23,442 nucleotides of DNA, taken from positions 1-23,442 of the forward strand of contig JALKBU010000820.1 of assembly GCA_023091735.1 (NCBI GenBank). The letters run 5' to 3'. Below, one piece after another: positions 14,384-23,442 of the stretch. The DNA comes from Trichomonas tenax. Lineage: Eukaryota; Parabasalia; Trichomonadida; Trichomonadidae. The notes under the pieces are model-generated. The model was not told where the DNA came from. It did no database searches and saw only the letters and a list, made by a program, of their open reading frames with translations. The position numbers and the translations under genes were made by a program. Positions within the stretch are counted from its first letter, which is position 1; each line of letters starts with the position of its first letter.

Positions 14384-16669
14384 ATGTTTTTCTCCTTTTT
14401 ATTGATGCTCGTTTCGTCTGAAACGATAATTCTAGACTTGGGCACATCAATGACTAAAGGAGGACGCAGCAAAGCGGATTTTAAGGTAATTCTTCTGCAA
14501 AATATCGATGGAAGATTATCTGTGCCTTCATTTATCGCTTTAAAGTACCCAAGAACAGTCGATATTCAAGAGGAAGTAAATTTATCGCAGAAAGAAGCTG
14601 AAAAAACAGTGGTTACACTTGGAAATAGAGCGATTACAAAAATATCATCGAATACGTCGTTTGGAGCTGGTTTTATCCCATTTTACATTGATGTTAATGC
14701 CAGCAAAACAAAGAAAAAGTTTGAACTATTTCCATTTAATCATACAATTTACGGATTCACATATGAACAATCTCTTTCACTGTTTTTATACAGCTACATC
14801 AGGAGGATATCCAATCCTTATCAAGAACAGAAAGTTTCTTTCGTTATTCCAAGATTTTTCACCGAAAAACAGAAAAATGTATTGAGAAATGCGATTGAAT
14901 TAGCGGATTACTCTTTTGCTGGATTCGTATATGACGATGACGCAGCTTTGAACACATTTGCATACATTTCAAAATATGGAGAATCAAAGAATGATCATTA
15001 TTCAGTTATTATCGATGTCGGGGCCTCTTCCATCAGGGCATATGCTGCACACGTTTTTCACGATTCAATTCCAAAGAAAGTTCAAAAATTAAATTATGAA
15101 TATTCGTTAAATGAAGGAGGATTCGGTGTAACGCAGAGAATGATGGAACACTTCATAAAGGTCCTTAATCTGCATAATATGACTTATCAACAGAAAGCAA
15201 GGCTTTTTACTGCGTGTGAAACAATGAAAGTTCAGTTTTCGAAAGCAAGCACAAAACACGTTGAAACTGTCGTTGAAAACAACGGAGAATGCCCTGATTG
15301 GTATCTGAACTTGAGTATATATGATTTTGGGGATATCGCAAACCCATTGATTGTTGAAGCGATTAGAGTTGGATTAAGAGCATCGCATGGATTGAAAAAC
15401 TTTTCTGTTGCATTTTTAGGCGGAAGCAGCGAAATTCCAAATCTCAAAGAAATCGTCACTGAAGCTATTGGTGGAACTCTCCTGGATCTTCCGAGGTTTA
15501 GCGATTTGTACATCGTTGGCTGCGGTTATATGCAGCAGGGAATAGAAGGATATAGATTAGCCGTAACATTGAATTTCACAGAGAAAGAAACTTACAACCA
15601 AAGGAATTTATCAATAACAGATGGAGAAAATGAAGTGTTCTTATGCAAGCAGGGAAGTAAATGTGCTGATACTGTTACATTTAATACAACAAAGAAAACA
15701 GTGACCCTTAAGGAATCTTTTCCAATAAAGAATCCAATTTTGATGCATGATGAATATAAATTTGATATCGATGGTGAATCAATTCGTTTTACATTAGTTA
15801 ATTCAACAATATCTAAAGCTGAAGTCCTGGATTCCAAAACAAATGAATGGAATGTCATTGATCTATATAACAATGCTGATAGATCGAAACTTTCTCCAAC
15901 AATGAAAAATATGATGCGTCATTCATTCGATCACATTTCAGCGACATTGACGAGAGATCGTTTGGAGCATTACATCACAACGATCGAATCACAGATACAG
16001 ACACCGGAATTCAAGAATTTGACATCAGAGAAATTTAGTGGAACAATAAGACAAATGATTGATAAAACAAATAAATGGATTTGGACGCACGCAGACCAAC
16101 AAACAGATGATACGGAGTTTTATTACTTGCTATCGGAATTATCGAATATAACTAATCCTGAGCTATTGAATCTTCAATACACCAAAAAAGTTGCTGAAAT
16201 AGAAAACTACATTGGCGTTATTTATAATTTCCAGAAAGTTGAATCAACATTCATGAGATTTAACAAATCAACTGCTTACAAACTCAAAGCATTCAACCAG
16301 ATGATGAACGAAACAACGAGATTATTCGATATCACGCAATTATTGGGCAAACACATAACAAAGTTAGATCAAAAGCATCGCGCGTCATCAAAGATTCTTG
16401 AAGCTGCCGCAAAAGTTTATTCTATTTCATTAGATCAATCGCATCTGTTCGATTTAGAGCCAACAAAGACTGTTAAGACTATTGATAGAATCAAGAACTT
16501 CATATTCAGGAAGGATGACAAAATAACAGAGAATATCAAGAAGATCAAAGAGATTGTTGATGAAGTCGAAAATTATATCTTTCAAGAAGTTCAAAATGCG
16601 AGTGGAGTTAAACCTGTTTCAAAATCAAGTCAAATCATTAACGTGAAAGTGAAGAGTGAAAGTGAATAA
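14384..16669 (+). CDS. Lumenal Hsp70-family protein, GRP170/HYOU1-like
   Basis: Protein of 761 residues. A short hydrophobic N-terminus (FFSFLLMLVSS) serves as a likely signal peptide, followed directly by the Hsp70 nucleotide-binding domain: phosphate-1 LDLGTSMTKGG (about 17-27), phosphate-2 IIDVGASSIRAYA (about 209) and the adenosine motif VAFLGGSSEIPNL (about 342). A substrate-binding beta region (about 395-495) and a long helical C-terminus (about 520-740) complete the layout. Overall it fits the ER large Hsp70 class that acts as co-chaperone and nucleotide-exchange factor for BiP. Many N-x-S/T sites fit a lumenal protein. The C-terminus KVKSESE lacks a KDEL-type retrieval signal. It is convergent with the ankyrin gene, with a 58-base gap. 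ATP-site motifs are loosely conserved, typical of this subclass. Confidence 0.85.
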   Translation: MFFSFLLMLVSSETIILDLGTSMTKGGRSKADFKVILLQNIDGRLSVPSFIALKYPRTVDIQEEVNLSQKEAEKTVVTLGNRAITKISSNTSFGAGFIPFYIDVNASKTKKKFELFPFNHTIYGFTYEQSLSLFLYSYIRRISNPYQEQKVSFVIPRFFTEKQKNVLRNAIELADYSFAGFVYDDDAALNTFAYISKYGESKNDHYSVIIDVGASSIRAYAAHVFHDSIPKKVQKLNYEYSLNEGGFGVTQRMMEHFIKVLNLHNMTYQQKARLFTACETMKVQFSKASTKHVETVVENNGECPDWYLNLSIYDFGDIANPLIVEAIRVGLRASHGLKNFSVAFLGGSSEIPNLKEIVTEAIGGTLLDLPRFSDLYIVGCGYMQQGIEGYRLAVTLNFTEKETYNQRNLSITDGENEVFLCKQGSKCADTVTFNTTKKTVTLKESFPIKNPILMHDEYKFDIDGESIRFTLVNSTISKAEVLDSKTNEWNVIDLYNNADRSKLSPTMKNMMRHSFDHISATLTRDRLEHYITTIESQIQTPEFKNLTSEKFSGTIRQMIDKTNKWIWTHADQQTDDTEFYYLLSELSNITNPELLNLQYTKKVAEIENYIGVIYNFQKVESTFMRFNKSTAYKLKAFNQMMNETTRLFDITQLLGKHITKLDQKHRASSKILEAAAKVYSISLDQSHLFDLEPTKTVKTIDRIKNFIFRKDDKITENIKKIKEIVDEVENYIFQEVQNASGVKPVSKSSQIINVKVKSESE

Positions 16670-16727
16670 GACTATAATTGTATTTATATATAAAGTTTTT
16701 TAGGAAAAAAACACAAATATTTTTTGT

Positions 16728-18592
16728 TTATTCATAGAGTCTTAAAAGTTTTGCAATTATTGGATGATTTTCGTTATCAGCGACTTCTGATGGTTTTAAT
16801 TTCTCTGTGGTGTTTCTTATATTCGGGTCAGCACCTGCTTTGAGTAATATTCCACACAACTCAGTCGAATCTTTGATCGCTGCAATGTGAAGAGGAGTGT
16901 TTCCATTGAGATCGGCAGAATTCACGTTTGCGCCTTTGGCAATGAGATATTTAAGGACATTTGGAGATCCTGCATAGACATAATCGAAAATTATTGATTG
17001 GCCTCTCGCGTTGACGTGATTCATGTCAACTTTGTATTTCACCAAAAGTTTGATGAAAACTTTTTTAGTGTTATCATCGACATCCATCAAATTTAAGACT
17101 TGAAGAACAGTTTCGTCTTGTCCAGAAACGATGTTTGGATTCGCTCCTCTTGCAAGCAACACTTTTGTTATCTCATAGAGATGATTTCTTACAGCATAAA
17201 ACAGCGGCGTTTCTTTGATTCGTGATTTAAAATCAACACCAACTTTCTCGATGAATAATTCGAGAAGAAGTCTGTAACCTCTTGAAGCGGCGACGTGGAT
17301 AGGAGCTTGGCCGTCCTGATTCATGTATGTCATAGAAGCTCCGTATTTTATCAAGAATAGTGCCATTTCTTCGTTCTCATAAAATGTTGCATAGAGAAGA
17401 GCTGTGTTTCCTTCTTTATCTCTGGAATCTATTCTCACTTTGTTTTCTATTGATAACTTCACGAGGCTTTGGATTCCAAGGATTGCTCCGATGTGAATTG
17501 CTTTCTTTCCATCCATTCTTCTCATGTTTAATAATTTAGGATCTTTTGCTACAAATTCTTCCAATTCTTGTTTCGTTCCTAAAATAATTAATTTCATCAT
17601 TTCATTGTAACTTTCCATATCCTTATTATAATACCTTAGTTTCATCATCGCAGGAGACTCTCCTGTGTAGTCAAAGACTTGATCATCGCCTCCTTGATTC
17701 AAAACGAATTGAGTGATTCCCATACTTTTCATGATTGCGTAATGCAATGGTGTTTGTCCATTTCTGATATTTCTTGCGTTGATATCAGCACCGAAAGATA
17801 ACAGCAATCTTATGATCTGTTGATTTTCGGTTAAAACTGCAGTGTGCATCAAAGTATTTCCTGTTGAAACTTCATAATAATTCAAAACTTCGGGATTTTC
17901 TTCTAAAATTCTTTTGAGCTTCTTTTCCTGCCCACACTCAATGCATGTGAACGCACGGGTGTAGTCCTTAGTTGAATCGATCTTTTTATCTATTTTCATG
18001 TACGTCGGAGGGAACCAATCATCGGATTGTTTGTAGGAAATATCGCTTTTATCGGATATTTCTTTGCTTTTTTCTTCAACGAAAAACTCTCCTTCATCAT
18101 CGGATTCAGTCAAATCCAATAACGCTGCTGCTTCAGTCTTATTGCTCTCTTCTGCATACTGATAAGGATATTTTCCATTTTCATCTGCTGCGCGTTTTTT
18201 AGCACCTTTTTTAAGAAGAACATTTAGAATTTCCATATTTCCTTCTTTAGCTGCGATATGAAGAGGAGATACATTTCCTTTGCAAGTTTCATTGACATCA
18301 ACACCATTTTCAAGCAAATATTGAACAATTTGCAAATGATGATATTTAATTGCGAGATGAAGAGCATTATACTTCGTTGGTCCATCAGCACGCTCCAAAA
18401 CTCTTGCGCCATTCTTTACAAACAACTCAATGAAATTCAATCTTCCACATTTTGCGGCGAATAATAAAGGAGTGTAACCAAAAGATAAAAAAGAACTCTG
18501 TCGTTTCTGCTCTCGAGGATGCTGGCGTCGCCATTCACTAACTCAGTGGCCGCGTTCAAGTCATCGCTGTGAATCGCGAAAAAAACAGTCAT
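16728..18592 (-). CDS. Ankyrin-repeat protein with an apparent 1-base frameshift near its N-terminus
   Basis: About 621 residues if the frame is joined. Ankyrin repeats form two blocks around an acidic linker (about DLTESDDEGEFFVEEK). Clear repeats include ALHLAIKYHHLQIVQYLLEN, SPLHIAAKEGNMEILNVLL, TPLHYAIMKSMGITQFVL, APIHVAASRGYRLLLELF, TPLFYAVRNHLYEITKVLL and TPLHIAAIKDSTELCGILL, each with the usual GADxN-type turn. The first ATG in the upstream frame is at 18592-18590 (MTVFFAIHSDDLNAATELV). That frame leaves the ankyrin pattern at ESRNDRVLF, and the next frame picks it up as FGYTPLLFAAKCGRLNF. Adding one base to the T6 run (18487-18492 region) restores a normal repeat. Partner unknown; ankyrins are protein-binding scaffolds. 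The stop overlaps TAAACAAA, a UAAA signal. Confidence 0.85.
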
Positions 18593-18598
18593 CGTTAT

Positions 18599-18610
18599 GG
18601 AAAAGTGACA
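18599..18610 (-). promoter_or_regulatory. Initiator-like TGTCACTTTTCC of the ankyrin gene
   Basis: On the - strand TGTCACTTTTCC sits 6 bases before the ATG. TCACT fits the trichomonad initiator TCA(+1)-Y-(T/A) and would give a 13-base leader. The identical 12-mer occurs on the + strand at 5810-5821, and near-copies precede enolase at 5-16 and 36-45. This is the best-supported initiator in the window. Confidence 0.5.
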
Positions 18611-19581
18611 TTTTCCATTTCTGCGTTTTTCCAACGCTTTGGACCCAATTTAGAAGCAAATTCTTTCATTATTCACCTAAATAACCATTGATATAGATCA
18701 AAATTTTTTAAACAATGCAAATTTAAAAAGTCGTTATATAAAAATCTTGCATTCACCGACTAAGAATATCATAATTCTTCCTTAAGCAGCCAAATTTTTG
18801 TTGTTTTCTTTGATAAAATGAACAATTCATAATTACAAAAAAAATCGACTTTTATTTTATGGGGACTTAACAAAGTTGCGGAGCAATTTGTAAAATAACA
18901 AGGGAAACAATGGCAAAAACATGTCAAAAATTCAAAACTTACATGTCAGATTCACACTTTTGTTACAGACTCTTTATTCTATCCCTGAATGTGATCATAA
19001 ATTGACTATAATTTTGTTTACATGATTGAGTGCTTACATATCTCAATGTTCAGAGAATCTAGAATCATTGATTTTTTACATAATTTCATTTTGAAATAGA
19101 TTTTCTACGGAATCAATCTATTTTTATTACGGAAATCCAACACTCTGTGTATGTTGGATAGTTTATACTACAGAAATTAAATTACTTTCTTCAAAATAAA
19201 TATTTGATTTTGAAATTTAATTGTATTTAGCTTTTTTCAAACTGCGTTATAAAGGAATTCGAAATAGATTTGTGATTGGCGATGTTGAAACGATCTGAAA
19301 TTGGGTTTATCTTTTCGGTTGAAAAAATATTTCGAAAACTTCAAATTAATAAAAATAAACACTATTTTGAATATTAATTAAAATGATAACTTATTTGATT
19401 TTTTGAAAAATCAATTCTTTAATGCTATTTCCCTAAGAACATTAAAAATTAGTTGATTTTTCTAATTACGACCAATATCGTGAAAAGCTGATTTTTGGAA
19501 TATAAGCGTTTCACAGCGACTATATCCCAAATAAATCAAAAATCCCAAAAACAAATTTCAAGGTAAAATTATTTTCCAAAC
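18611..19581. other. Divergent intergenic region between ankyrin and SCYL2-like genes
   Basis: About 970 AT-rich bases serving both promoters. Seen: ACATGTCA words around 18922 and 18942; perfect inverted repeats AAATAGATT/AATCTATTT (19094-19123), ATCCAACA/TGTTGGAT (19135-19159) and the near-continuous palindrome TTGATTTTTTGAAAAATCAA (19395-19414). No gene or recognisable RNA. Confidence 0.5.
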
Positions 19582-22458
19582 ATGGGTGGTCAACTCTCAG
19601 CCAACTACACGGACATCAAGCAGATAAAAACCGTTGATTGCTGGAAGATCCACTCCGCAGTCCATAAAACGACAAACGAGAAAGTTTCTCTTTGGATTAT
19701 TGACTCAGATTTATTAAAACAGAAATTCCCAGATAAAACGTTAAGAAATTTGTACCTCGACAATGAAATCGCGTCCATACAGGCATTGAGAAAGCTCAGA
19801 CATCCTCATGTCATCAAAGTCACGGAGTATCTCGAAAAGAAGCCGGATGTTGGATTTGCGTCAGAACCGATCGACGATATGGAGTACCTGGATACTAAAG
19901 ATATGCATCCACTCGATGCTACCTACATTTCTTATCAAGTTGCGGAAGTTTTATCTTTTATTAACTCAGAGGCTCACATTTTACACCTTGGATTGTGCCC
20001 ACAGGCAGTTTTGGTTGATAAAGAGCTCAACGTACATCTCGCTAAATTCGATTTCTCAACACAAATTGTGAATCCTGATAACATACAACCATCCACTCAA
20101 TTACTTGCTGATTCGCGCAACAGCAACTCAAACAACTCGATAAGACCTCCTGAATTCTTGAAGAACAACGAACTTTCGACAACTTCCGATGTCTTCGTTT
20201 TTGGCCTTTTCCTCTACAAGTGCTTCACTGGCCGCGACTTGTACTCGAGCGGTGACCCACAGCAGATATTGAACAACTTGAGTTCTTACACAAAATCTAT
20301 GGACGGCGTTCCTGATGAGTTTAGATACATTCTCCAGCAGTGCCTTTCTCCAGAGCCTGTACACCGACCGATTTTCCAGAGAATTCTCGAAGATCCTGCT
20401 TTTAATTCTGTCCAAATGAAATCTTTGCGTTACATCGATATGATTCTCACGAAACAAGCACCGGACAAATTCAAGTTCTACAAGGGGCTTGGAACAAAAA
20501 TCGATTATTTCTCACCAAAATTACAACGCGTTAAATTATTGCCGAAATTACTCGAAGAATGCAAGAACGATGTAAGATTCGCTCCAATTCTTCTTGCTTC
20601 GATCTTCCAGATCTCACAGCACTACGAATCACGTGATTTTCAAGAAACTGTTTGGAGCAAAATCGCATTCTTGTCTGGCGTCTCTGAACCACCGGAAGTT
20701 GCAATCGCTTTGCTCAGAAATATGTGGCTCTTGCTGAAGAAACTCGATATTCGCCTCCACAAAGATTATGTTTATCCGATATTTTTCACAGCGCTCCAAA
20801 ACAAGAACCCAAAGGTCCAATCCGAGTGCCTGGAGAAGGTTAACCTCATCATCGACGAAATGAATGATCAGAGCATTCACTCCACAATCATTCCGAGACT
20901 TATGGATTTGTACATCGGATCTGAGCATTTCCCTGTCGCTGTCTCAGCGTTGAAGTGCATTGCGAAGTGCCTTGAGAGGAGCGACTCAGAGACATTCGTG
21001 AACGACTTCTTCCCGAAGATCACAGAGAACTTCGACAAGAGAGCGAACGAGAACACTGCTCAGGCGATATTGGAGATCATCAAGAAACTCAAAGGATCTC
21101 CAGACATCATGCTTGCCAAGGTTGTTCCCCTCATGTGCACAATCGCTGGCGGCCACCACGTTCGCGAGGACCTCAAGTACGAGTTCTGCACAGTCATCAT
21201 CAACATCGCCACACAAATGAGAGACTACAAGGAGAACATTGGTTCGATGAAAGGAGGCGACATGGATAATCCGTTCGGATCTAAGCCCATACACGCTGCA
21301 AACACAGCTGCTGATATCTTTGGAACACAGCCATCAAAACCAGTAATCCAGGCTCCTGTCAACAAGGTCACTGCTGCCAACACAGCAGATGACATCTTCG
21401 GAGATATGCCGCCCAAGTCATCGAATCCTCCGCCAGCTGCAACGAGCTTCAACACATCACCAAGTGTTGCAGCAGCAGCTCCTGCAAACATCCCTCCACA
21501 AAAGCCAAAGGGCAGTGATGGATTCGATCCGTTCTCAAGCGATTTCATTGGAAACAAACCATCCACACCATCGACATCATCAGCGAAGCCAGCAGCATTG
21601 GAATTCACCGCTCCAAGTCAGAAGCCAGCTCCATCCAATCTCGGTGACACATCGATATTCGACAGACCGGCGAAGACAACAGGAAGTGCATCAGGAATGA
21701 TTATGTTCGATTCTTCAACTCAGAAGAAAGTCGAAGAGAACCCATTCGGCGACATTTCAATCACTGGATTTGGACCGCATGCAGGCAACAACAAATCTTC
21801 ATCGAACTTATTCAATGCTGACGACTTCTACTCTGCTCTATCATCATCATTCAACTCACCACAATCTCCACAGCCACAAGCACAGCCACAGAACACCTTT
21901 AATTCCTTACCACCATCACAGCCCGCTCCACAACCGAAGCCGCAGCCAATTGATGATTTCGGATTCAACGCTCCGAAGCCACAGAACACATTCAATGCTC
22001 CACCGCCATCACAGCCCGCTCCACAATCGAAGCCGCAGCCAATTGATGATTTCGGATTTGGTACTCCAAAGCCTGCTCCGAAACCAGCACCTTCCAACCC
22101 ATTCAACGATGACATGATGTTCTCATCGGGTGCTTCCAAGCCTCAGAACACATTCAACTCACCTCACAACACATTTAATTCACCACAGAACACATTCAGC
22201 TCTCCTCAGAATACTTTTAACACTCCACAGAATACATTTAAATCACCACAGAATTCTTTCAATGTTCCACAAAACTCATTCGGACAAACACCGAAGCCAG
22301 CAAGCTCTTTGAATGACGGATTCACATATTCGCAGGCCCCGCAAAAGTCGAACTTCGCAGGAACATTTGACTTCCCATCTGGAAACGACGCCTTTGGCTC
22401 CAATCAGTCATTCGACTTCAGCAACAATCAGCCACAGCAACAGAACTTCTTCTTCTGA
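19582..22458 (+). CDS. SCYL2-like (CVAK104-type) pseudokinase with HEAT repeats and adaptor-type tail
   Basis: Protein of 958 residues. It starts MGGQLSAN, a good N-myristoylation signal (Gly2, Ser6). Residues ~10-280 form a kinase fold without catalytic residues: HRD/N is replaced by LHLGLCPQAVLV and DFG by KFDFS, as in SCY1-like proteins. Kinase C-lobe features remain (DVFVFGLFLYKCFTGRDLY, QCLSPEPVHRP). Residues ~300-560 are HEAT-like helical repeats (LLPKLLEECK, IIPRLMDLYI, CLEKVNLIID). The tail (~565-958) is Pro/Gln/Asn/Ser-rich with DPFSSDF, NPFGDIS, NPFNDDM and many DDFGF and NTF motifs, typical of proteins binding AP2 ears, EH domains and clathrin. By homology it acts on clathrin-coated vesicles at the trans-Golgi/endosome, with the Rab5-like protein in the same general pathway. 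ATG chosen because the myristoylation signal starts there. Confidence 0.9.
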   Translation: MGGQLSANYTDIKQIKTVDCWKIHSAVHKTTNEKVSLWIIDSDLLKQKFPDKTLRNLYLDNEIASIQALRKLRHPHVIKVTEYLEKKPDVGFASEPIDDMEYLDTKDMHPLDATYISYQVAEVLSFINSEAHILHLGLCPQAVLVDKELNVHLAKFDFSTQIVNPDNIQPSTQLLADSRNSNSNNSIRPPEFLKNNELSTTSDVFVFGLFLYKCFTGRDLYSSGDPQQILNNLSSYTKSMDGVPDEFRYILQQCLSPEPVHRPIFQRILEDPAFNSVQMKSLRYIDMILTKQAPDKFKFYKGLGTKIDYFSPKLQRVKLLPKLLEECKNDVRFAPILLASIFQISQHYESRDFQETVWSKIAFLSGVSEPPEVAIALLRNMWLLLKKLDIRLHKDYVYPIFFTALQNKNPKVQSECLEKVNLIIDEMNDQSIHSTIIPRLMDLYIGSEHFPVAVSALKCIAKCLERSDSETFVNDFFPKITENFDKRANENTAQAILEIIKKLKGSPDIMLAKVVPLMCTIAGGHHVREDLKYEFCTVIINIATQMRDYKENIGSMKGGDMDNPFGSKPIHAANTAADIFGTQPSKPVIQAPVNKVTAANTADDIFGDMPPKSSNPPPAATSFNTSPSVAAAAPANIPPQKPKGSDGFDPFSSDFIGNKPSTPSTSSAKPAALEFTAPSQKPAPSNLGDTSIFDRPAKTTGSASGMIMFDSSTQKKVEENPFGDISITGFGPHAGNNKSSSNLFNADDFYSALSSSFNSPQSPQPQAQPQNTFNSLPPSQPAPQPKPQPIDDFGFNAPKPQNTFNAPPPSQPAPQSKPQPIDDFGFGTPKPAPKPAPSNPFNDDMMFSSGASKPQNTFNSPHNTFNSPQNTFSSPQNTFNTPQNTFKSPQNSFNVPQNSFGQTPKPASSLNDGFTYSQAPQKSNFAGTFDFPSGNDAFGSNQSFDFSNNQPQQQNFFF
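21913..22058 (+). repeat. Two 53-base copies, 93-base period, in the SCYL2-like tail
   Basis: 21913-21965 and 22006-22058 are identical except one C/T difference. They encode PSQPAPQ(P/S)KPQPIDDFGF. The 31-codon period keeps frame. Near-identity at synonymous sites indicates a recent duplication. Confidence 0.85.
22141..22287 (+). repeat. Seven 21-base units encoding PQNTFNS-type heptads
   Basis: Seven consecutive 7-residue units: PQNTFNS, PHNTFNS, PQNTFSS, PQNTFNT, PQNTFKS, PQNSFNV and PQNSFGQ. The nucleotide units diverge at third positions, so the array is older than the 93-base duplication. N-T/S-F is the most conserved part. Confidence 0.85.
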
Positions 22459-23442
22459 GTTCTCTTATAATTTGTTTGAATTCGCCACACAATCATTTTA
22501 AATACATCTCTCTTTATATTTTGTATAAAAAGTGATATTATGTTTATTTTTTAGTCATTTGTTCAACTTGGTTTGCTATAATTTTAAATTTAATCACTCA
22601 AGAAGGGATAAAAAATAGCAATTTCTAAATGAACAATTTATCTCACCGAGATTTCAATATTGGCTTCTGACATCATTAATGTATATCAACATAACATACC
22701 GCTATCTATATAAACAGAATTGTTTTAAGGGATGGCGCAACCGTTTATTTTTACAGGTGCATTATTCGCAGTCGATACAGCAATGCTGTATGATTCAATC
22801 AATAATAAATGTATACTTGGTAAGTACACTTCATGCACTATCATTTGGCATCATTAATACAATAAAATGAAAAGTTTTAAAAGCTGATCATCAAATTTAA
22901 TTTTTTTTTCAAACTTAATTTTTCTGCTTATCTCTCTATAATTAGCTTTTGTTTGTATAATCGAATGATTGTATGCACATTATTTTCCTAAAAATCCAAT
23001 ACCCAGTTTCACAATACTTTAGCCACTCCCCCTGCCTTTTTGGATGTTTACATGTCATATTGTCATATTCATTTTTTAATGGATGTTTCAACGTTGTTTA
23101 CCCCAAACTCATATGTAAACTGCAAGCTGAGGCTTTTCCGCATGAATTAACACATACCATGCAATACATGGGTACCAATAAACTTCAAAAAATCAGCTCA
23201 TAAATTACGTAATTTCTTCATATCTCAAAAATTTATACGGTGATCATTAATTTTGACTTCAAGTTCTCCAAATAAATTGTATACTCTAACCACTTCTGTA
23301 ATAAAAATATTATCTTACCGTTAACAATTTTAGGTCCAAAATTATTCAATCACGAAAAACAATAATTTCTCATATTTGAGTGCAGAATCGCAAAATACAG
23401 GCGAATTCTAGCACCTCCATACACAGAACATCAATCAAATCC
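22459..23442. other. AT-rich terminal region, no gene supported
   Basis: A 17-base near-perfect palindrome ATACAGCAATGCTGTAT lies at 22775-22791, with TACTTGGTAAGTA at 22813-22825 nearby. Open frames of 63 and 76 codons (22679-22870, 22973-23203) are Cys/His/Tyr-rich AT artefacts without family features. The window ends in AT-rich DNA. Confidence 0.5.

Noticed and set aside
22679..23203. 63- and 76-codon open frames after the SCYL2-like gene
   Set aside because: No family features, composition follows the AT-rich background, no upstream initiator-like element.

Overview
The window looks like nuclear DNA of a parabasalid protist (a trichomonad such as Trichomonas or Tritrichomonas). The genes are intronless and carry short 5' leaders. 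Some leaders contain TCA-Y-W initiator-like elements, and some 3' ends have UAAA poly(A) signals overlapping the stop codon. AT-rich intergenic DNA separates C-ending, highly biased coding DNA. The gene set fits: a glycine-rich repeat-family protein, long ankyrin proteins, a Rab, and a protein with a hydrogenosome-type presequence. I cannot fix the species from sequence alone.

Layout from left to right. Enolase (+, 89-1589) carries a probable 1-base frameshift near its start. A 1.1 kb AT-rich gap leads to a Rab5-like GTPase (+, 2737-3327). A 2.9 kb gene-free stretch (3328-6273) follows, and it contains the most striking object here: eight consecutive, sequence-unrelated, near-perfect hairpins packed head to tail at 4802-5753. 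Then come a glycine-rich protein gene broken by one in-frame stop (+, 6274-7428), a tubby-like protein (+, 7789-8856), an Rh-type ammonium transporter (+, 9535-10734) and a small unrecognised protein (+, 11318-11761). Next are an A-type Fe-S carrier-like hydrogenosomal protein (-, 12437-12871), a DMT/EamA-type transporter (+, 13188-14171), a lumenal Hsp70/GRP170-like chaperone (+, 14384-16669), an ankyrin protein with an apparent 1-base frameshift (-, 16728-18592) and an SCYL2-like pseudokinase with a clathrin-adaptor-type tail (+, 19582-22458). The last 1 kb has no supportable gene.

The genes do not form one pathway. They are individually transcribed housekeeping genes: glycolysis, membrane traffic (Rab5-like and SCYL2-like), ammonium handling, ER folding and Fe-S metabolism. 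Upstream regions share short words: AAACGGTT (Myb-like), TTGACA/TGTCAA, TGACGT and GWCACTTTTCC. These are plausible promoter elements.

The best candidate for something undescribed is the hairpin array. Its stems are 22-53 positions long with few mismatches, and G-U wobbles (about 12 on the + strand against 4 on the -) favour folding of a + strand transcript. It looks like a polycistronic small-RNA (miRNA or hpRNA-like) precursor. All pairing was done by eye; no folding program or database was run.
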